NCBI GenBank assembly: GCA_900540395.1
Contig: UQFQ01000002.1
Location: forward strand, 83,829 to 147,828
Reading direction: 5' to 3'
Source of the DNA: an uncultured Mollicutes bacterium
GTDB taxonomy: Bacteria > Bacillota_I > Bacilli_A > RFN20 > CAG-826
Length of the DNA stretch: 64,000 bases
Below the pieces are notes generated by a model. It was not told the DNA's origin, ran no database searches, and saw only the letters and a program-made list of their open reading frames with translations. This document shows, one piece after another, positions 18,268 to 25,917 of the stretch (positions are counted from its first letter, which is position 1; the number at the start of each line of letters is the position of its first letter). Position numbers and translations under genes: made by a program.

Positions 18268-19077
18268 GTAAATATAAAGTTTTCGATATTGCTTAGGTGT
18301 TAAGCCAGTTGCGCCTTTAAATTTTCTAATAAAGTTATTGGCATTATTAAAACCACATTCAACAGCGATTTCCTTAATACTTTTACTGGATACTTTAAGG
18401 AGTTTTTTAGAAGCATTGACCTTAACATTTAATAAATATTCTTTGTAAGTCATCCCAACATTTTTCTTAAAGAAATCACAGAAATAATTCTTTTGATAGC
18501 CACAGAAATTACTTAACTCTTGTAGTGATGGGTTTTTATTGTAATTAGCTTGAATGTAACGCAAAACATCAACACTAGAACTTTTTCCATTTTTTGCACA
18601 TTTAACAAAACTAGAACCAATAACTATTAATAGCAAAGCATTTAATAAGTGAGATAAGATAAGCTCTTTATTTGATCTATGACCAAAGAAGATTTCTTGA
18701 ATAACTTCAGCAGTTGATAAAACTTGCTTTAGTTTATTTGGTGTAAGATCAATAACAATGTCATTATCATAATCAAAGAAATTAGTAAGAATTGATTCGT
18801 CTAAAATTGATGAAGTAAATGCAATATTGATAATTTTTAGTGGCTTAGTGGCAATAATTTCATGATAATCAGTTGGTCTAAATAAGAACATTCTAGATTT
18901 AGAAATGTCATATTTAACTTGATTGATTATTTCGTAGCCTTCTCCTTCGATTGGAATTTCAAGTTCATAAAAATCATGGAAGTGCAAAGGGTAATATTTA
19001 TCAACTTCACTTAGAACAAAATAAATTTCATTTCCGAATAAGAAACTAGTATCTAACAAATTTGGTGCATTTTTCAT
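18256..19077 (-). CDS. AraC family transcriptional regulator
   Basis: The 273-residue regulator has an N-terminal cupin-like sugar-binding domain (YPLHFHDFYELEIPIEG) and a C-terminal double helix-turn-helix. The first recognition region contains LQELSNFCGYQKNYFCDFFK and the second is ECGFNNANNFIRKFK, followed by the family end TGLTPKQYRK. It converges on the glycan operon (12-bp overlap with the RDD-like gene) and diverges from the SIS gene at 19322. It probably controls that gene, the glycan operon or both. The shared 244-bp intergenic region holds repeats suited to AraC binding. Confidence 0.92.
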   Translation of the reverse strand: MKNAPNLLDTSFLFGNEIYFVLSEVDKYYPLHFHDFYELEIPIEGEGYEIINQVKYDISKSRMFLFRPTDYHEIIATKPLKIINIAFTSSILDESILTNFFDYDNDIVIDLTPNKLKQVLSTAEVIQEIFFGHRSNKELILSHLLNALLLIVIGSSFVKCAKNGKSSSVDVLRYIQANYNKNPSLQELSNFCGYQKNYFCDFFKKNVGMTYKEYLLNVKVNASKKLLKVSSKSIKEIAVECGFNNANNFIRKFKGATGLTPKQYRKLYIYSIK

Positions 19078-19144
19078 AATTCTTTAATAATCACTTTTTA
19101 ATAATTTTTCTTTAATAAACTGCAATATATACTCAAATATTAAG

Positions 19145-19166
19145 ATTGTAAAGCAATATTTACAAT
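19145..19166. promoter_or_regulatory. Inverted repeat in the araC/SIS intergenic region, candidate operator
   Basis: Perfect 8-bp arms ATTGTAAA and TTTACAAT are separated by GCAATA. It lies 68 bp upstream of the AraC start codon and beside ATTATAAT (19171-19178), which could serve as a -10 on either strand. The internal GCAATATT element occurs in related form at 19122 (GCAATATA) and inverted at 19231-19238. Confidence 0.55.
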
Positions 19167-19218
19167 TATTATTATAATGAATAAATCTTAATTTTTGATA
19201 ATTTTTATCGAGATTAAT

Positions 19219-19244
19219 AAATATGCCCTAAATATTGCATATTT
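19219..19244. promoter_or_regulatory. Second inverted repeat, candidate AraC site
   Basis: Perfect 8-bp arms AAATATGC and GCATATTT flank a 10-bp centre that contains AATATT, so the inverted copy AATATTGC of the element seen at 19153 is included. It lies about 40 bp upstream of the SIS gene -10, a typical activator position. Binding by the adjacent AraC protein is inferred. Confidence 0.5.
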
Positions 19245-19273
19245 CTTCTTAATATTGTGATAAACATAATTCT

Positions 19274-19299
19274 GTCGTATGTAATATAATTTTTACGAC
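19274..19299 (+). promoter_or_regulatory. Promoter of the SIS gene with overlapping repeat
   Basis: TATAAT at 19285-19290 is a consensus -10 about 32 bases before ATG 19322, and AGAGGAAG (19308-19315) is the ribosome site. No good -35 is present, as expected for an activator-dependent promoter. Short arms GTCGTA (19274) and TACGAC (19294) bracket the -10. Confidence 0.55.
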
Positions 19300-19321
19300 T
19301 AGAGAAAAGAGGAAGAAAAAG

Positions 19322-20359
19322 ATGAACGAAACAATTATGCATAAAGAGATTTTCTTAATACCTGAATCGTTAAAATTGACTAAATCTTATAATGAAAAAA
19401 TAGTTAAAGAACTTAAGAAAGTCTTTCTTGAAAAAGATATTAAAAATGTAATGGTCGTCGCAAGAGGAAGTAGCGATAACGTTGGAGTTTATCTTAAATA
19501 TTTGTTTGAAATATATTTACATATTCCAGTATCTTTTGCAGCCTGTAGTGTAGTCACAAAATATAATTCTTATCTTAATTTTGACAAAACTTTAGTAATC
19601 GGCATTTCTCAATCTGGAGCCGGAGAAGACATTAGATCTTATCTTGAGATGGCTAGAAAAAATGGTGCTTTAACTCTTGCTATTACAAATAATTTAGATT
19701 CAATCTGTGCTAAAGCTTCAGAATTTAATTTTTATCTTAACTTAACAAAAGAAGAGGCTCTTGCCGCAACAAAAACATTTATCTCTCAAATGTATGTTGT
19801 TTTAATGCTTGTTAAAGAACTTAGTGATAATGAAAAAGTGGCACTTGCTTTAGATTCTCTTGATGAAAAAGTAAAAGAGATTTTAAGCAAGGAAGAAGAT
19901 ATAAAAGAGGTCGCAAAAAATTGTACATCCTTCATTGACTGCTATTTACTTAGTAGAGGAATTAATTATGTTTCTTCTTTAGAAGGCGCTTTAAAAATTC
20001 AAGAAACAACTTTTATCAAAGCTAAAGCTTATGCAAGTAGTGATTTCTATCATGGACCAATGGCAATTGTTGATGAGAAACAAAACATGTTTTTACTTGC
20101 TGCTAGGGGTGAAGTAGAAGATGATAATCACGCTATCTATGACAAAATCAAAAGCTTAAAAGCAAATATAATTGCGATTACAAATGATGAATACTATAAG
20201 GATGAAAAGAACTTAATTAAGATTCCAGAATGTGATGAAATCATTTCTCCATTTTTAATAATTATTGCAATTCAACTTCTTGTTTGTAATATCTCGATTT
20301 TAAAAGGAATAGATGTTGACCATTCAAGAAATTTAAATAAAGTTACAGTAACTAGATGA
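19322..20359 (+). CDS. SIS-domain sugar-phosphate isomerase/deaminase (GlmS-isomerase-like, NagB-II/AgaS type)
   Basis: The 345-residue protein has two SIS domains and matches the isomerase half of GlmS without the glutaminase domain. It opens with MHKEIFLIPESL, the counterpart of the (M)xKEIxEQP linker of GlmS. It then shows ARGSSDNVG, GISQSGAGED (first sugar-phosphate loop) and SRGINYVSSLEGALKIQET plus FYHGPMAIV. Free-standing proteins of this type deaminate glucosamine-6-phosphate (NagB-II) or galactosamine-6-phosphate (AgaS), or deglycate amino sugars. With GH20 and NanE close by, amino-sugar-6-phosphate deamination is the most likely role. It is monocistronic, with its own promoter and terminator. 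Confidence 0.85.
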   Translation: MNETIMHKEIFLIPESLKLTKSYNEKIVKELKKVFLEKDIKNVMVVARGSSDNVGVYLKYLFEIYLHIPVSFAACSVVTKYNSYLNFDKTLVIGISQSGAGEDIRSYLEMARKNGALTLAITNNLDSICAKASEFNFYLNLTKEEALAATKTFISQMYVVLMLVKELSDNEKVALALDSLDEKVKEILSKEEDIKEVAKNCTSFIDCYLLSRGINYVSSLEGALKIQETTFIKAKAYASSDFYHGPMAIVDEKQNMFLLAARGEVEDDNHAIYDKIKSLKANIIAITNDEYYKDEKNLIKIPECDEIISPFLIIIAIQLLVCNISILKGIDVDHSRNLNKVTVTR

Positions 20360-20362
20360 TCT

Positions 20363-20394
20363 AAATCGCCTAGGTAAAACTAAACGATTTTTTT
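20363..20394 (+). terminator. Rho-independent terminator after the SIS gene
   Basis: Arms AAATCG (20363-20368) and CGATTT (20385-20390), with an inner TAG/CTA pairing, are followed by an uninterrupted T run to 20394. It begins directly after the stop codon. Confidence 0.6.
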
Positions 20395-20410
20395 AAAAAC
20401 CTTGTAAATC

Positions 20411-20590
20411 TTATCTATTTTTGTTTTCTTTTTCAATTTTCTTGTTTAATTCATCAAGAAATAACTGACCCGCTTTTGATAAAACTTGGTATTTTTTCCA
20501 AGCAAAATAGATGTTAGAAGTTAACTCTGGTTCAAATTTTTTGAAGACGCCTTTATTATCATCTTTTAAAAGTTTATCAATAGTAATTGC
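20411..20590 (-). pseudogene. LysR-family regulator, C-terminal remnant
   Basis: The reverse strand reads 59 codons to a TAA at 20411-20413. They include FKKFEPELTSNIYFAWKK and LSKAGQLFLDELNKK, the typical end of a LysR effector domain. Upstream the frame meets a stop at once (20591-20593) and the DNA-binding half is gone. The remnant abuts, divergently, the broken cyclophilin-like gene. This matches a common LysR/cyclophilin-like neighbourhood that has lost its middle. Confidence 0.75.
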
Positions 20591-20595
20591 TTAAA

Positions 20596-20957
20596 CTGCA
20601 ATCCTCTTTAACCAATGATAAAGAAGAAGCGGATGTAACTATGAAAATAAATATAGAAATTAACAGTGAAATATTTGAAGCTGATATTGAAAACTCTTCA
20701 ACTGGAAAGGCTTTTTAGATATTTTACCTATGGAATTAGAAATGAATGAATTAAACGGAAATGAAAAATATTTTTATTTAGACGAATCCTTACCTGTTAA
20801 TCCTTATTCGCCTAATACTATTGGGAAAGGTGATATTATGCTTTTTGGTTCGTCTTGCCTTGTTATATTTTATGAAAATTTTAATACATCATATTCATTT
20901 ACAAGGATTGGAAAAATAAATAATGCTAATAATTTTAGATATACTTTTAGGAAGTAA
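20596..20957 (+). pseudogene. Cyclophilin-like fold (lipo)protein, frameshifted and 5' truncated
   Basis: The frame from about 20596 through ATG 20641 encodes MKINIEINSEIFEADIENSS, then hits TAG at 20716. The following bases in the next frame give LDILPMELEMNELNGNEKYF, SLPVNPYSPNTIGKGDIML and SYSFTRIGKI, the continuation of a cyclophilin-like domain. The shift falls in a run of five T (20712-20716) where six would restore the frame. The Ser/Asp/Glu-rich segment before ATG 20641 resembles the spacer after a lipoprotein cysteine, so the signal sequence has been deleted at the junction near 20591. Confidence 0.8.
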
Positions 20958-20985
20958 CGATGCAACAGTTACTTTTTCAAAATAA

Positions 20986-20994
20986 TGCTATAAT
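20986..20994 (+). promoter_or_regulatory. Extended -10 promoter giving a leaderless serpin transcript
   Basis: TGCTATAAT is an exact extended -10 (TGnTATAAT). Only six bases separate it from ATG 21001, so the expected +1 falls on the A of the start codon. No ribosome site is present. Confidence 0.6.
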
Positions 20995-21000
20995 TAAAAC

Positions 21001-22302
21001 ATGAAAAGAACTACATTTATTAAATCATTAGCTTTTTTATCGTTATTTTCGTGTATTACTTCTTGTAGTAATGGTAAAGCGACACTACTATTTGAAGCTA
21101 GCAAGAACTTTAGTATCTCAAGGGGAGATCTTGAGACTGAAAATTATCAAAAATTAATTGCTGGAGCTAAATCTTTTTCAGCAAAACTTTCAGAAGAATT
21201 GTTAAAAGATTATCAAGATGGCACAAATCTTGCTTTTTCACCAATATCTATTTATCTAGATTTAGGTTTAGGAGCTAGAGCAAGTGCAGGCAATACACAA
21301 GAACAAATATTAAATGCTTTAAATGTAGATTTTGAAACATTAAATAGCAGTTATAAAACTTTATTTTGTCTCTTAAACGATGAATATGATGAAGGCAAGA
21401 TATTAACAACAAACTCTGTTTGGCTAGCACAAAACCAAGATTTAAAATTTAATGAAGACACTTTAAAAGATTTAGCTAATGATTATTATTGTTATTCTTA
21501 TTCAGCTGATTTTGCAAACGACAATGCAAACGCTAATAAAGCGATTACTAATTTTATTAAAGAAAAAACAAACGGCTTATTATCGCCTGATTTAAAGTTA
21601 TCTAGCGAAACTTTCTTTGTTTTACTTAACACGCTTTATTTAAAAGATGTTTGGAATATATTGGGAAACGATTTAGCACTTTACAATGGAGATATTGATT
21701 TTACTAATAGTGATGGAAGTGTAGCATCAAATAAAGATTTTCTTCTCGGTAATTACGAGACAGGTTTAACTTATGAAAGCGATGATTTCGAATCGTTTTA
21801 CGCTGAAACTTTAAACGGTTATGAACTTATTTTTATTAAGCCAAAAGGTGATAAAAAAGTTGAAGATGTATTTACTCAAGAAAATATAGAGTATTTAATG
21901 GATCATGATTTTGCGCTAGGTGCTCTTGACAATGAAAATCTTTTAGAACATAAAACTCGAGTAATATTTCCAGAATTTGAAGCAGAATTTTTTAAAGAAA
22001 TAAAGGATACTTTAATTACTGATTTTGGTATTACAGATTTGTTTAATTATAAGTGTGATTTAACACCTTTAATTAAAACAGATGTACCACATTGGTGTAC
22101 AGACTTAATTCATGCTACAAAATTAAAAGTTGATAGAAAAGGAATAGAAGGTGCTGCAATTAGTGCTTTAGTGGATGCAGCAACCGCTTATGATCCATAT
22201 GAAAAAGTTTTCCATGATTTTGTAGTTGATCGTAGTTTTGGCTATTTGATTAGAAGTGGTCGCGACAAGATTTTATTTAGTGGTGTTGTTGAAACTTTAT
22301 AA
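21001..22302 (+). CDS. Serpin-family protease inhibitor, lipoprotein
   Basis: Surface-anchored serpin of 433 aa. The signal peptide ends in a lipobox with lipidated Cys22 (ITSC). Serpin landmarks are NLAFSPISIYLDLGLGARAS, LLNTLYLKDVWN, an acidic breach/shutter region and the C-terminal FVVDRSFGYLIR with ILFSGVVETL. The reactive-loop hinge starts at Glu383 (EGAAISALVDAATA), whose small residues in the hinge predict an inhibitory, loop-inserting serpin. The scissile bond should lie near residues 396-401 (A-Y-D-P-Y). Bacterial serpins are uncommon; gut examples inhibit host or competitor serine proteases. It stands alone between pseudogenes, with a leaderless promoter. Confidence 0.9.
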   Translation: MKRTTFIKSLAFLSLFSCITSCSNGKATLLFEASKNFSISRGDLETENYQKLIAGAKSFSAKLSEELLKDYQDGTNLAFSPISIYLDLGLGARASAGNTQEQILNALNVDFETLNSSYKTLFCLLNDEYDEGKILTTNSVWLAQNQDLKFNEDTLKDLANDYYCYSYSADFANDNANANKAITNFIKEKTNGLLSPDLKLSSETFFVLLNTLYLKDVWNILGNDLALYNGDIDFTNSDGSVASNKDFLLGNYETGLTYESDDFESFYAETLNGYELIFIKPKGDKKVEDVFTQENIEYLMDHDFALGALDNENLLEHKTRVIFPEFEAEFFKEIKDTLITDFGITDLFNYKCDLTPLIKTDVPHWCTDLIHATKLKVDRKGIEGAAISALVDAATAYDPYEKVFHDFVVDRSFGYLIRSGRDKILFSGVVETL

Positions 22303-22361
22303 AGAAGTTTAGAAACTCTTTAGGAAAAGAAGATAAAACTATCGTTACTTATTTAAACTAC

Positions 22362-22510
22362 ATTACTCTTTTAGAAATTCAAGAAAGCAGTAAATTAACA
22401 TATCGAGTTAATGATTTTAATAGAATACATATTAACGGTAATGAAAGATAACTTTACACATCTAAAGTGATGGACGTTTTAAATTTTTCGAAATTAGATA
22501 TACATAATTA
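22362..22510 (+). pseudogene. Degenerate fragment of mannose-6-phosphate isomerase (manA)
   Basis: About 150 bp closely match the functional manA at roughly 35982-36130: both contain ACTCTTTTAGAAATTCAAGA, TAAATTAAC, and GTTTTAAATTTTTC in order. The copy has stops and indels and no flanking manA sequence. The rest of 22303-22694 shows no gene that I can recognise. Confidence 0.8.
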
Positions 22511-22694
22511 AATTGAGAAGAAACAATAGAGAAACTAAAGAAAGTAAATATAAAAGTTATTTGGCATTGCCTTGTTAAAAATATCTATTAAAGAAGACTT
22601 ATTCTTAATAACTACTAATTAATTAACCATTTTGGTTGATAACTTTTAGGCAAAATAATTTTTTAAACTAACTAATTGAGATTAAAGGTATTTT

Positions 22695-22744
22695 ATAGTG
22701 ATAATGATTATCACTATCGACAATCTTAAATTAGTTTTTATAAT
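22695..22744 (+). promoter_or_regulatory. Palindromic operator and promoter of the TrmB operon
   Basis: A perfect palindrome with 10-bp arms ATAGTGATAA (22695-22704) and TTATCACTAT (22708-22717) surrounds TGA. It runs directly into a -35 TCGACA (22717-22722), a 16-bp spacer and TATAAT (22739-22744). The start codon at 22753 is eight bases from the -10, so the mRNA is nearly leaderless. The core GATAATGATTATCACTATC agrees with the Fur-box 19-mer at 17 positions, but autoregulation by the TrmB protein is equally plausible. Confidence 0.7.
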
Positions 22745-22752
22745 TGATTTTG

Positions 22753-23643
22753 ATGAGTTGTGTTGGCAATACTAAAAAATATGATTTCCTTTTAAATATA
22801 GGCTTTACTTTAAATGAAGCTAAAGTTTATTTAGCACTTATTCAATATAATGAATTAAATGGTTATGAAGCGAGTAAGCTTTCTGGAGTTTCACGTTCTT
22901 TAGTTTACGATGTGTTAGAAAGATTAGTGAACAAAGGTTTTGTTTTCAAATGTAACGGTTATACAAATATTTATAAAGCTTTAGATTATGATAAATTGAT
23001 TGAGAAAATAAATAGGACAAATCAAAATAATTTGTTAATTGCTAAAGAAAAACTCAAGGATTGTTCAGGTAAAGAAAAAGAGAGCGAATTTATTTTTAAT
23101 ATTAAAGGGTTTGATAATTTTATCTCAAAAGCTAAAAGTTTAATTTTAGAAGCTAAAAAGGAGATTTCTTTATCATTATGGAAAAATGAATTCAATCTAA
23201 TAAAAGATGAACTAACTGAAGCGATCAAAAAAGGAATTAAGGTCTACATTTTTTCTTTTGAAGATATTTATTTAGAGAATGCTTCAATATTTTCTTATAA
23301 GATAAATGATCCTGAAAAGTTATTTCCTTATCGTAGAACAACAATAATTGTTGATAACTTAGATACTTTACTTGGGGAAAATACAGGTGATAAAAGTGTT
23401 TCAATTTATACAAAAAATCACGCTTTAACTTCATTAGCAACTGATGAAATTGTGTTAAACATTTTCTGGTATAAATTGATTAAAAAAAGAAATCTTTTGG
23501 AAAAATGTTCGAATTTTGCAAGCTTTTTGAATGTTTTAAAGGCTTTAAAAGAAGAGTTTGATATTGATGAAAAAATGACAAAAAACTTTATGGTTTTTGA
23601 TTTTCAATTTGGAGGAGATAAAAATGGAACAGTCAAAAATTGA
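22753..23643 (+). CDS. TrmB family transcriptional regulator
   Basis: The start is ATG 22753 (TTG 22744 overlaps the -10). The 296-residue frame, counted from the upstream codon, has an N-terminal winged helix: LGFTLNEAKVYLALIQY, then YEASKLSGVSRSLVYDVLERLVNKGFV. A short coiled linker (residues about 75-105) leads to the C-terminal TrmB effector domain. These regulators sense sugars through that domain. It overlaps the MFS transporter gene by 20 bp, so it most likely controls that transporter and the following hydrolase. The palindrome just upstream is the obvious candidate site. Confidence 0.85.
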   Translation: MSCVGNTKKYDFLLNIGFTLNEAKVYLALIQYNELNGYEASKLSGVSRSLVYDVLERLVNKGFVFKCNGYTNIYKALDYDKLIEKINRTNQNNLLIAKEKLKDCSGKEKESEFIFNIKGFDNFISKAKSLILEAKKEISLSLWKNEFNLIKDELTEAIKKGIKVYIFSFEDIYLENASIFSYKINDPEKLFPYRRTTIIVDNLDTLLGENTGDKSVSIYTKNHALTSLATDEIVLNIFWYKLIKKRNLLEKCSNFASFLNVLKALKEEFDIDEKMTKNFMVFDFQFGGDKNGTVKN

Positions 23644-25039
23644 AAAGCTAAAAGCGCGTGAAGCAAAAGAATTGGTTAGGCGAGAAAGGCAGTTCAAATT
23701 TAAAGAAAATAAGTTTTATCTTATTTATCTTTTTATGATTCTTTCTCTGGTCTTTATTACCGATGAAATTGCTTCGACAATCTCAATTCAATTTCAATCT
23801 AATATTGTTAATGAATTTTTTGTTGATAATATGGGACTTTCTTATGGTGAAGGATTGTCTATTTTTTCGGCTTTAGGCTTTATTACTTACCCAATTTCTT
23901 TATTAATGGTTATTTATCGACCATTAGCAGACCGATTTGGCCGAAAGCCATTTCTAATTATCAATACTTTTTGCATGGCTTTAGGCTTATTTATTGTTTA
24001 TCTTTCTAAAGAAATAGTTGTTTATATGATTGGTGGAACTCTCATGGGCTTTATGGTTTCTCATGATATGCAAGCGGTTTATATATTAGAATGTAGTGAT
24101 GAGAAAAATAGGGCAAGAAACTATTCGATAGTTAAATCAATAGCCATTTTAGGTACGCTTCTTATTCCTCTTTTAAGGGAAACTTTAATGAAAAATATTA
24201 GTTCAAGATGGCATTTAGTTTATCTTGTTCCGGCTATAATTGGTTTTGTATTGTCGTTTGTTGCTTTATTATTTGCTAAGGAAACTCATACCTTTTTGAC
24301 AAATAGAATTAAATACTTAAAAACTCCTTATGAAGTAAGAGAGCAGGAAAGCAAAGAAGAAAAAATAAACAATGCACAAGGTGGAATAATTAATGGAGTA
24401 AAATTTGCTTTTAAGCATCACCAGTTAAGATGGCTAATAATTGCCTGTGTTTTCTTCTACTTTGCTTCTTTAGCGACTTCGACCTATAACACAGTTATGG
24501 CTGAATCAGCGAAAATGAGTGAGCAAGATATAACTTACGCTTTATATCTATATCCAGTCGGGAATGCCTTAGCTACTTTTATAAGTGGATGTATTTCAGA
24601 TAAATTTGGCAGGAAAACTACCATTATTGCCATGGGCAGCGCTTCATTAGTTTGCTATAGTCTTTTTATTGCCTCCTCCATGTTATCTTGGACGCCATTT
24701 TTAACTGGCTTTGCAATTGGTGGATTTATGGGCTCATATTGGGGCGCAGGCGACACAATTGGTTCTATTATGTTTTCAGAATCCTCACCAACTAATTTAA
24801 GATCATCAATAACAGTAATTAATACTTTACTTAATGGAATAATAGGAGGAGTTGCTTCAATTATATCCATGATAGTTGTACCTTTAATTCCTGAAAGTGC
24901 CTTTGGATATTTCTATTTATGTCTTACATTACCAGGATTAATTGGTGCAGTTATAGTAATGATAAAATGTGTTGGTGAAACTAAAGGATTAGATTTAACT
25001 AAAGTTACCGGATTAGAATGGGATAAAAAGAAGGAGTAG
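23624..25039 (+). CDS. Major facilitator superfamily transporter
   Basis: ATG 23624 is chosen because GGAGGAG precedes it inside the TrmB gene; the protein is 471 aa. A charged cytoplasmic N-terminus is followed by about twelve hydrophobic spans. The motif A copies are DRFGRKPF between spans 2 and 3 and SDKFGRKTT in the second half, where the sugar-porter branch carries them. A central basic loop lies near residues 225-260. Substrate unknown; TrmB control and the SGNH hydrolase downstream suggest a sugar or acylated sugar. Confidence 0.88.
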   Translation: MEQSKIEKLKAREAKELVRRERQFKFKENKFYLIYLFMILSLVFITDEIASTISIQFQSNIVNEFFVDNMGLSYGEGLSIFSALGFITYPISLLMVIYRPLADRFGRKPFLIINTFCMALGLFIVYLSKEIVVYMIGGTLMGFMVSHDMQAVYILECSDEKNRARNYSIVKSIAILGTLLIPLLRETLMKNISSRWHLVYLVPAIIGFVLSFVALLFAKETHTFLTNRIKYLKTPYEVREQESKEEKINNAQGGIINGVKFAFKHHQLRWLIIACVFFYFASLATSTYNTVMAESAKMSEQDITYALYLYPVGNALATFISGCISDKFGRKTTIIAMGSASLVCYSLFIASSMLSWTPFLTGFAIGGFMGSYWGAGDTIGSIMFSESSPTNLRSSITVINTLLNGIIGGVASIISMIVVPLIPESAFGYFYLCLTLPGLIGAVIVMIKCVGETKGLDLTKVTGLEWDKKKE

Positions 25040-25041
25040 AA

Positions 25042-25827
25042 ATGGATACTAAATTATTCGAATTACAACAAGGTGAAAAACCTTTAGATATTATTAAGGA
25101 AAATTGCGGTTTTGCAGGGATTTTTAAAGAAATAGGAGTAATTGGTGATTCATTATCTAGTGGAGAATTTGAATCTACTGGATCAAATGGAGAAGTTTTA
25201 TACCATGATTTTTATGAATATTCGTGGCCAGCGATTCTAGAAAGATTAACTGGTACTAAATACGCTAATTATTCTCGAGGAGGAATGAGCTTTAAGGAAT
25301 TTTATGAATCTTGGGCAGATAAAAATAATTTTTGGCAAAAAAAGCAAGCTTATATAATTTCTTTAGGAAATAATGATTTATTTGTTTTTAATCAAGCTAT
25401 CGGAAGCGCTAAAGATATTAATTTAGATGATCCTTCAAAAAATCACGATACTTATTTTGGATATATGGGGAAGGTGATTTCTAAGTTAAAATCTCTTCAA
25501 AAAGATGCACGTATTTTTCTTGTTTCTCTTCAAATTGATCATACCTCAAAAGAAAAAGATGAAGCAGCATATTATGTTTGTGAAGAAATGAAAAAGGTAG
25601 TTAAAATGTTCTCTTTTACTTACCTTCTTGATATGACTCATTATGGTCCTCTTTATGATGAAAAAGCGAGAGAAAAATTTGCAATGGGATTTCATCCTAA
25701 TGCAATGGGATATTATGTTTATGCTTTAGCAATCGGTAATTATATTGATTATATAATTAGAGAAAATTATAAAGATTTTTTTGAAGTTCCTTTTATTGGG
25801 ACAAATTTTAAAAACAAAAATATTTAA
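25042..25827 (+). CDS. SGNH/GDSL hydrolase
   Basis: The 261-residue protein has no signal peptide. Block I is canonical (IGDSLSSGEF, Ser37), block II is NYSRGGMSF, and block III is SLGNNDLF with the oxyanion Asn. Block V carries His218 in MGFHPNAMGYY, where the residue three before the His is not the usual Asp, so the triad may use another acid. The internal SWPAILERLTG stretch is typical of gut SGNH proteins. A good ribosome site (AAGGAG) precedes the ATG, and the gene follows the MFS gene by two bases. Likely an esterase acting on the imported compound. Confidence 0.82.
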   Translation: MDTKLFELQQGEKPLDIIKENCGFAGIFKEIGVIGDSLSSGEFESTGSNGEVLYHDFYEYSWPAILERLTGTKYANYSRGGMSFKEFYESWADKNNFWQKKQAYIISLGNNDLFVFNQAIGSAKDINLDDPSKNHDTYFGYMGKVISKLKSLQKDARIFLVSLQIDHTSKEKDEAAYYVCEEMKKVVKMFSFTYLLDMTHYGPLYDEKAREKFAMGFHPNAMGYYVYALAIGNYIDYIIRENYKDFFEVPFIGTNFKNKNI

Positions 25828-25917
25828 ATATAAAAATTAAGAAAAACTAAGTTATTTGCCTATTCCTACACGAATTTTTTTAATGAATTTATAATATTTA
25901 AATTGTAGAATTTAGGC

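Noticed and set aside
22700..22718. Calling the palindrome a definite Fur box
   Set aside because: Sequence agreement is high, but a TrmB autoregulatory palindrome explains it equally and no metal gene is adjacent; it is reported as an open question.
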